From Oscillospiraceae bacterium (GTDB lineage: Bacteria > Bacillota > Clostridia > Oscillospirales > Oscillospiraceae), in the NCBI GenBank assembly GCA_015067435.1, contig SVMM01000007.1, positions 106,621 to 170,620 on the forward strand: a stretch of DNA of 64,000 bases, written 5' to 3'. A model generated the notes under the pieces. The model saw only the letters and a list, made by a program, of their open reading frames with translations, was not told the DNA's origin and did no database searches. This document shows, piece after piece, positions 61,974 to 64,000 of the stretch. Position numbers and translations under genes: made by a program. Each line of letters begins with the position of its first letter. Within the stretch, counting starts at the first letter, position 1.

Positions 61974-62771
61974 ATGAGACTGGCAATGGCGCAGATGCGC
62001 ATGAGCGGCGACGCGGAGGAAAACCTCGAAAAATCGCTGCGCTTTATGCGTTCGGCAAAGGAAAACGGCGCGGAGCTGATCTTCTTCCCGGAGATACAGC
62101 TTTCATCGTTCTTCCCGCAGTATGAGGGGCGCGACGCGGAGCAATATGTTATGACGCCCGACGACCCCGCGGTGCTTTCCCTGCGCGATGCGTGCCGGGA
62201 AATCGGCATTTTCGCCTCGCCGAACATCTACCTTTCGGAGAACGGCAAATACTATGACGCGTCGCTGCTGATCGACGATTGCGGCGAGCTTCTGGGCGTT
62301 TCCAAGATGGTGCACATCGCGCAGGCGGAGCAGTTCTATGAGCAGGATTACTATGCTCCGTCCGAAGACGGCTTTCGCGTGTACGATACGCCGTTTGGAA
62401 AGATCGGCATTGTCATTTGCTTTGACCGGCACTATCCCGAAAGCGTCCGCACCGAGGCGCTGATGGGCGCGGAACTGATTTTGATCCCGACTGCGAATAC
62501 CTGCCGTGAGCCGATGGAACTGTTTGAGTGGGAGATCCGTGTGCAGGCGTTTCAGAACAGCGTGGCGATCGCCATGTGCAACCGCGTCGGACGGGAGGAC
62601 GGCATGGAGTTTTCGGGCGCTTCGCTGGTCGCGGACGCCGACGGAAAGCGCGTTGTTTTGGCGGATGACCGGGAGCGGCTTGTTCTGGCGGACATCGACC
62701 TCGCAAAATCGACGAGCACCCGACGCAGCAGACCCTATACCGGCTTGCGCAGACCGGAGCTCTATCTGTAA
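61974..62771 (+). CDS. Carbon-nitrogen hydrolase (nitrilase superfamily)
   Basis: A 265-residue amidase with the Glu-Lys-Cys triad: E40 in LIFFPEIQLS, K111 in VSKMVHIAQ and C149 in IGIVICFDRHYPES. LIPTANTCREPMELFEWEIR (in parts) and VAIAMCNRVG continue the fold. It resembles N-carbamoylputrescine amidase-like enzymes, but the substrate is open. GCGAGGGATAAG precedes the ATG. It is 43 bp after the rhodanese-TtcA gene in the same direction. Confidence 0.92.
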   Translation: MRLAMAQMRMSGDAEENLEKSLRFMRSAKENGAELIFFPEIQLSSFFPQYEGRDAEQYVMTPDDPAVLSLRDACREIGIFASPNIYLSENGKYYDASLLIDDCGELLGVSKMVHIAQAEQFYEQDYYAPSEDGFRVYDTPFGKIGIVICFDRHYPESVRTEALMGAELILIPTANTCREPMELFEWEIRVQAFQNSVAIAMCNRVGREDGMEFSGASLVADADGKRVVLADDRERLVLADIDLAKSTSTRRSRPYTGLRRPELYL

Positions 62772-62820
62772 GGGAAAAATCGCGCATGGAAGAGACGAGA
62801 AATACAGAGGAAGGCAAGCT

Positions 62821-63600
62821 ATGTTAGACCAATACTCCAGAACGCAGATCCTGATCGGCAAAGCGGCGGTGGAAAAGCTGCGGCGATCGCACGTCGCCGT
62901 CTTCGGCATCGGCGGCGTGGGCGGTTATGCCGTCGAGGCGCTCGCGCGCAGCGGCGTCGGCGCGCTCGATCTGATCGACGATGACCGCGTGTGCTTAACA
63001 AACCTCAATCGTCAGCTGTTCGCCACGCGCAAAACAGTTGGCCGCCACAAGGTCGACGCCGCCGCGGAGCGGATCGCGGAGATCGAGCCGCGCTGCGCCG
63101 TGCGGACGTACAAGACCTTCTACCTGCCGGAAACGGAGAAGGCTTTCGATTTCACGCAGTACGACTACATCATCGACGCCATCGACACCGTATCCGGCAA
63201 GATCGCGCTGGTGATGAACGCGCGTGCCGCGGGGACGCCGATCATCAGCGCGATGGGCGCTGGAAACAAGCTGGAAGCGTCGCTCTTCGAGGTTGCGGAC
63301 ATCTACGAGACCTCCGTGTGTCCTTTGGCGCGCGTCATGCGGCGGGAGCTGCGCAAGCGCGGCGTCGAGCGGTTGAAGGTGGTCTATTCCAAGGAAAAAC
63401 CGACGCGCCCACTGGAGGACATGTCAATTTCCTGCCGTTCGCACTGTATCTGCCCGCCCGGCGCGGAGCGCACCTGCCTGCAACGACGCGATATCCCCGG
63501 CTCGATGGCGTTTGTGCCGTCGGTCGCGGGACTCATCATTGCGGGCGAGGTGGTCAAGGACCTGACGCGCCCGGAACGGGAGAGCATGGAGCGAACATGA
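62821..63600 (+). CDS. tcdA: ThiF/E1-like tRNA threonylcarbamoyladenosine dehydratase
   Basis: A 259-residue E1-like enzyme that cyclises t6A to ct6A in tRNA. It has the N-terminal SRTQILIGKAAVEKL, nucleotide motif VFGIGGVGGYAVEALARSG, DDRVCLTNLNRQLFA and DYIIDAIDTVSGKIAL. The later MGAGNKLEASLFEVADIYET is typical of the TcdA/CsdL group. AGAGGAAGG precedes the ATG. It ends the plus-strand run and is closed by a terminator. Confidence 0.92.
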   Translation: MLDQYSRTQILIGKAAVEKLRRSHVAVFGIGGVGGYAVEALARSGVGALDLIDDDRVCLTNLNRQLFATRKTVGRHKVDAAAERIAEIEPRCAVRTYKTFYLPETEKAFDFTQYDYIIDAIDTVSGKIALVMNARAAGTPIISAMGAGNKLEASLFEVADIYETSVCPLARVMRRELRKRGVERLKVVYSKEKPTRPLEDMSISCRSHCICPPGAERTCLQRRDIPGSMAFVPSVAGLIIAGEVVKDLTRPERESMERT

Positions 63601-63614
63601 TCTCGTCACACGGC

Positions 63615-63647
63615 AAAAGAGGAACCGCAAACGGCGGTTCCTCTTTT
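63615..63647 (+). terminator. Terminator after tcdA
   Basis: A 14-bp stem AAAAGAGGAACCGC / GCGGTTCCTCTTTT with a 5-nt loop. Confidence 0.85.
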
Positions 63648-63710
63648 GTTTGGAATATTTCTCCGCAAATGTTGGCATATTTTGCGCGTTTTTGGGTATA
63701 ATACTAAACT

Positions 63711-63998
63711 CTAATTAAAACAATTGATAATCCAACTGCGTCCGGTAACGCTTTTGATCGTATCCCTAGTTAATGCACAAATAGTATCGCAAAGCCGAGT
63801 CACGACCTTTTCTAACGTAGCAAACACCTCGTTGCAGAAACCCATTTTACGGAGTTCTTTCCATATCTGTTCTATGGGATTCATTTCCGGTGTGTACGGC
63901 GGAATATAGAATAGTTCTATATAGGGGGGAATGCGGAGCGACCCAGCCTTATGCCATGCAGCTCCGTCGCAGCACAGGAGGATGATGTCATCGGGGTA
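63711..63998 (-). mobile_element. IS630-family transposase, C-terminal part (cut by window end)
   Basis: The last 95 codons of a DDE transposase on the minus strand: PDDIILLCCDGAAWHKAG (second catalytic Asp in the CDGAAWH segment), IELFYIPPYTPEMNPIEQIW (the hallmark PYxPxxNPIEQ motif with the final Glu following) and KELRKMG. It ends SWIINCFN and stops at 63711. The DNA is clearly lower in GC than its surroundings, a sign of transfer. The left end of the insertion sequence should lie between the tcdA terminator and 63711. Confidence 0.87.
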
Positions 63999-64000
63999 CT

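Overview
The window is high-GC (mostly about 60-65% by eye) bacterial DNA with densely packed, translationally coupled operons. Gene content points to an anaerobic, gut-type member of the Firmicutes/Clostridia, probably Oscillospiraceae-like. This rests on a tetrahydrofolate riboswitch in front of folT, formate-THF ligase with cyclodeaminase, a GlgB-C-D-A-P glycogen operon, Rex, an A/V-type ATPase with sodium-site residues, DUF896 and XpaC-like genes, and a 44-codon CD1871A-like CXXC peptide. The taxonomic call is inference from gene content.

Layout. 1-4.8 kb: the end of hutI, then fhs, fchA, a THF riboswitch, folT and folC, a histidine/one-carbon/folate module. 4.8-13 kb (minus strand): an eight-gene block with a DUF3798-type binding lipoprotein, a double ABC ATPase, two permeases, a membrane-anchored small protein, and a response regulator/histidine kinase pair, then an isolated 80-codon gene. 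13.1-15.4 kb: an S4 RNA-binding protein, a DUF896 protein and an XpaC-like protein. 15.5-23.9 kb: complete glycogen synthesis and phosphorolysis. 23.9-27.7 kb: a DEAD-box helicase and a solute-binding lipoprotein, each side marked by one copy of a ~510-bp structured direct repeat. 27.7-31.8 kb: a Kef-type antiporter, a NifX-like protein, an SH3 membrane protein and an O-antigen-ligase-like protein. 31.8-40.6 kb: a nine-gene V-type ATPase operon, interrupted between F and A by a small structured repeat. 40.7-43.4 kb: two paralogous TlpA-like thioredoxins, a CXXC membrane peptide and a polyferredoxin. 43.5-49.7 kb: an EAL/HDOD protein, a K+ channel, an OadA-type carboxyltransferase, a Cys/Gly-rich microprotein, a secreted protein and rex.

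From tRNA-Arg(CCG) at 49.9 kb to about 57.7 kb the window is accessory and mosaic. It holds ParB-like genes, an in-frame ParB/lipoprotein chimera, a truncated secreted repeat protein joined head-on to a truncated tyrosine recombinase, a second recombinase C-terminal fragment, and a frameshifted acetyltransferase. A DUF134-NifX regulator with twin palindromic operator-like sites sits within it. From 57.8 to 63.6 kb there is a sulfur/metal-flavoured run: a PLP gamma-lyase, a DUF2318 lipoprotein, an HMA-SafE-cupredoxin fusion, a rhodanese-TtcA fusion, a nitrilase and TcdA. The window ends in an IS630-family transposase.

The best candidates for undescribed biology are two families of structured non-coding repeats whose copies differ at paired positions (compensatory changes), the TlpA-TlpA-CXXC-polyferredoxin relay, the DUF3798 transporter with its own two-component system, and the thiol/metal cluster at 57.8-63.6 kb.
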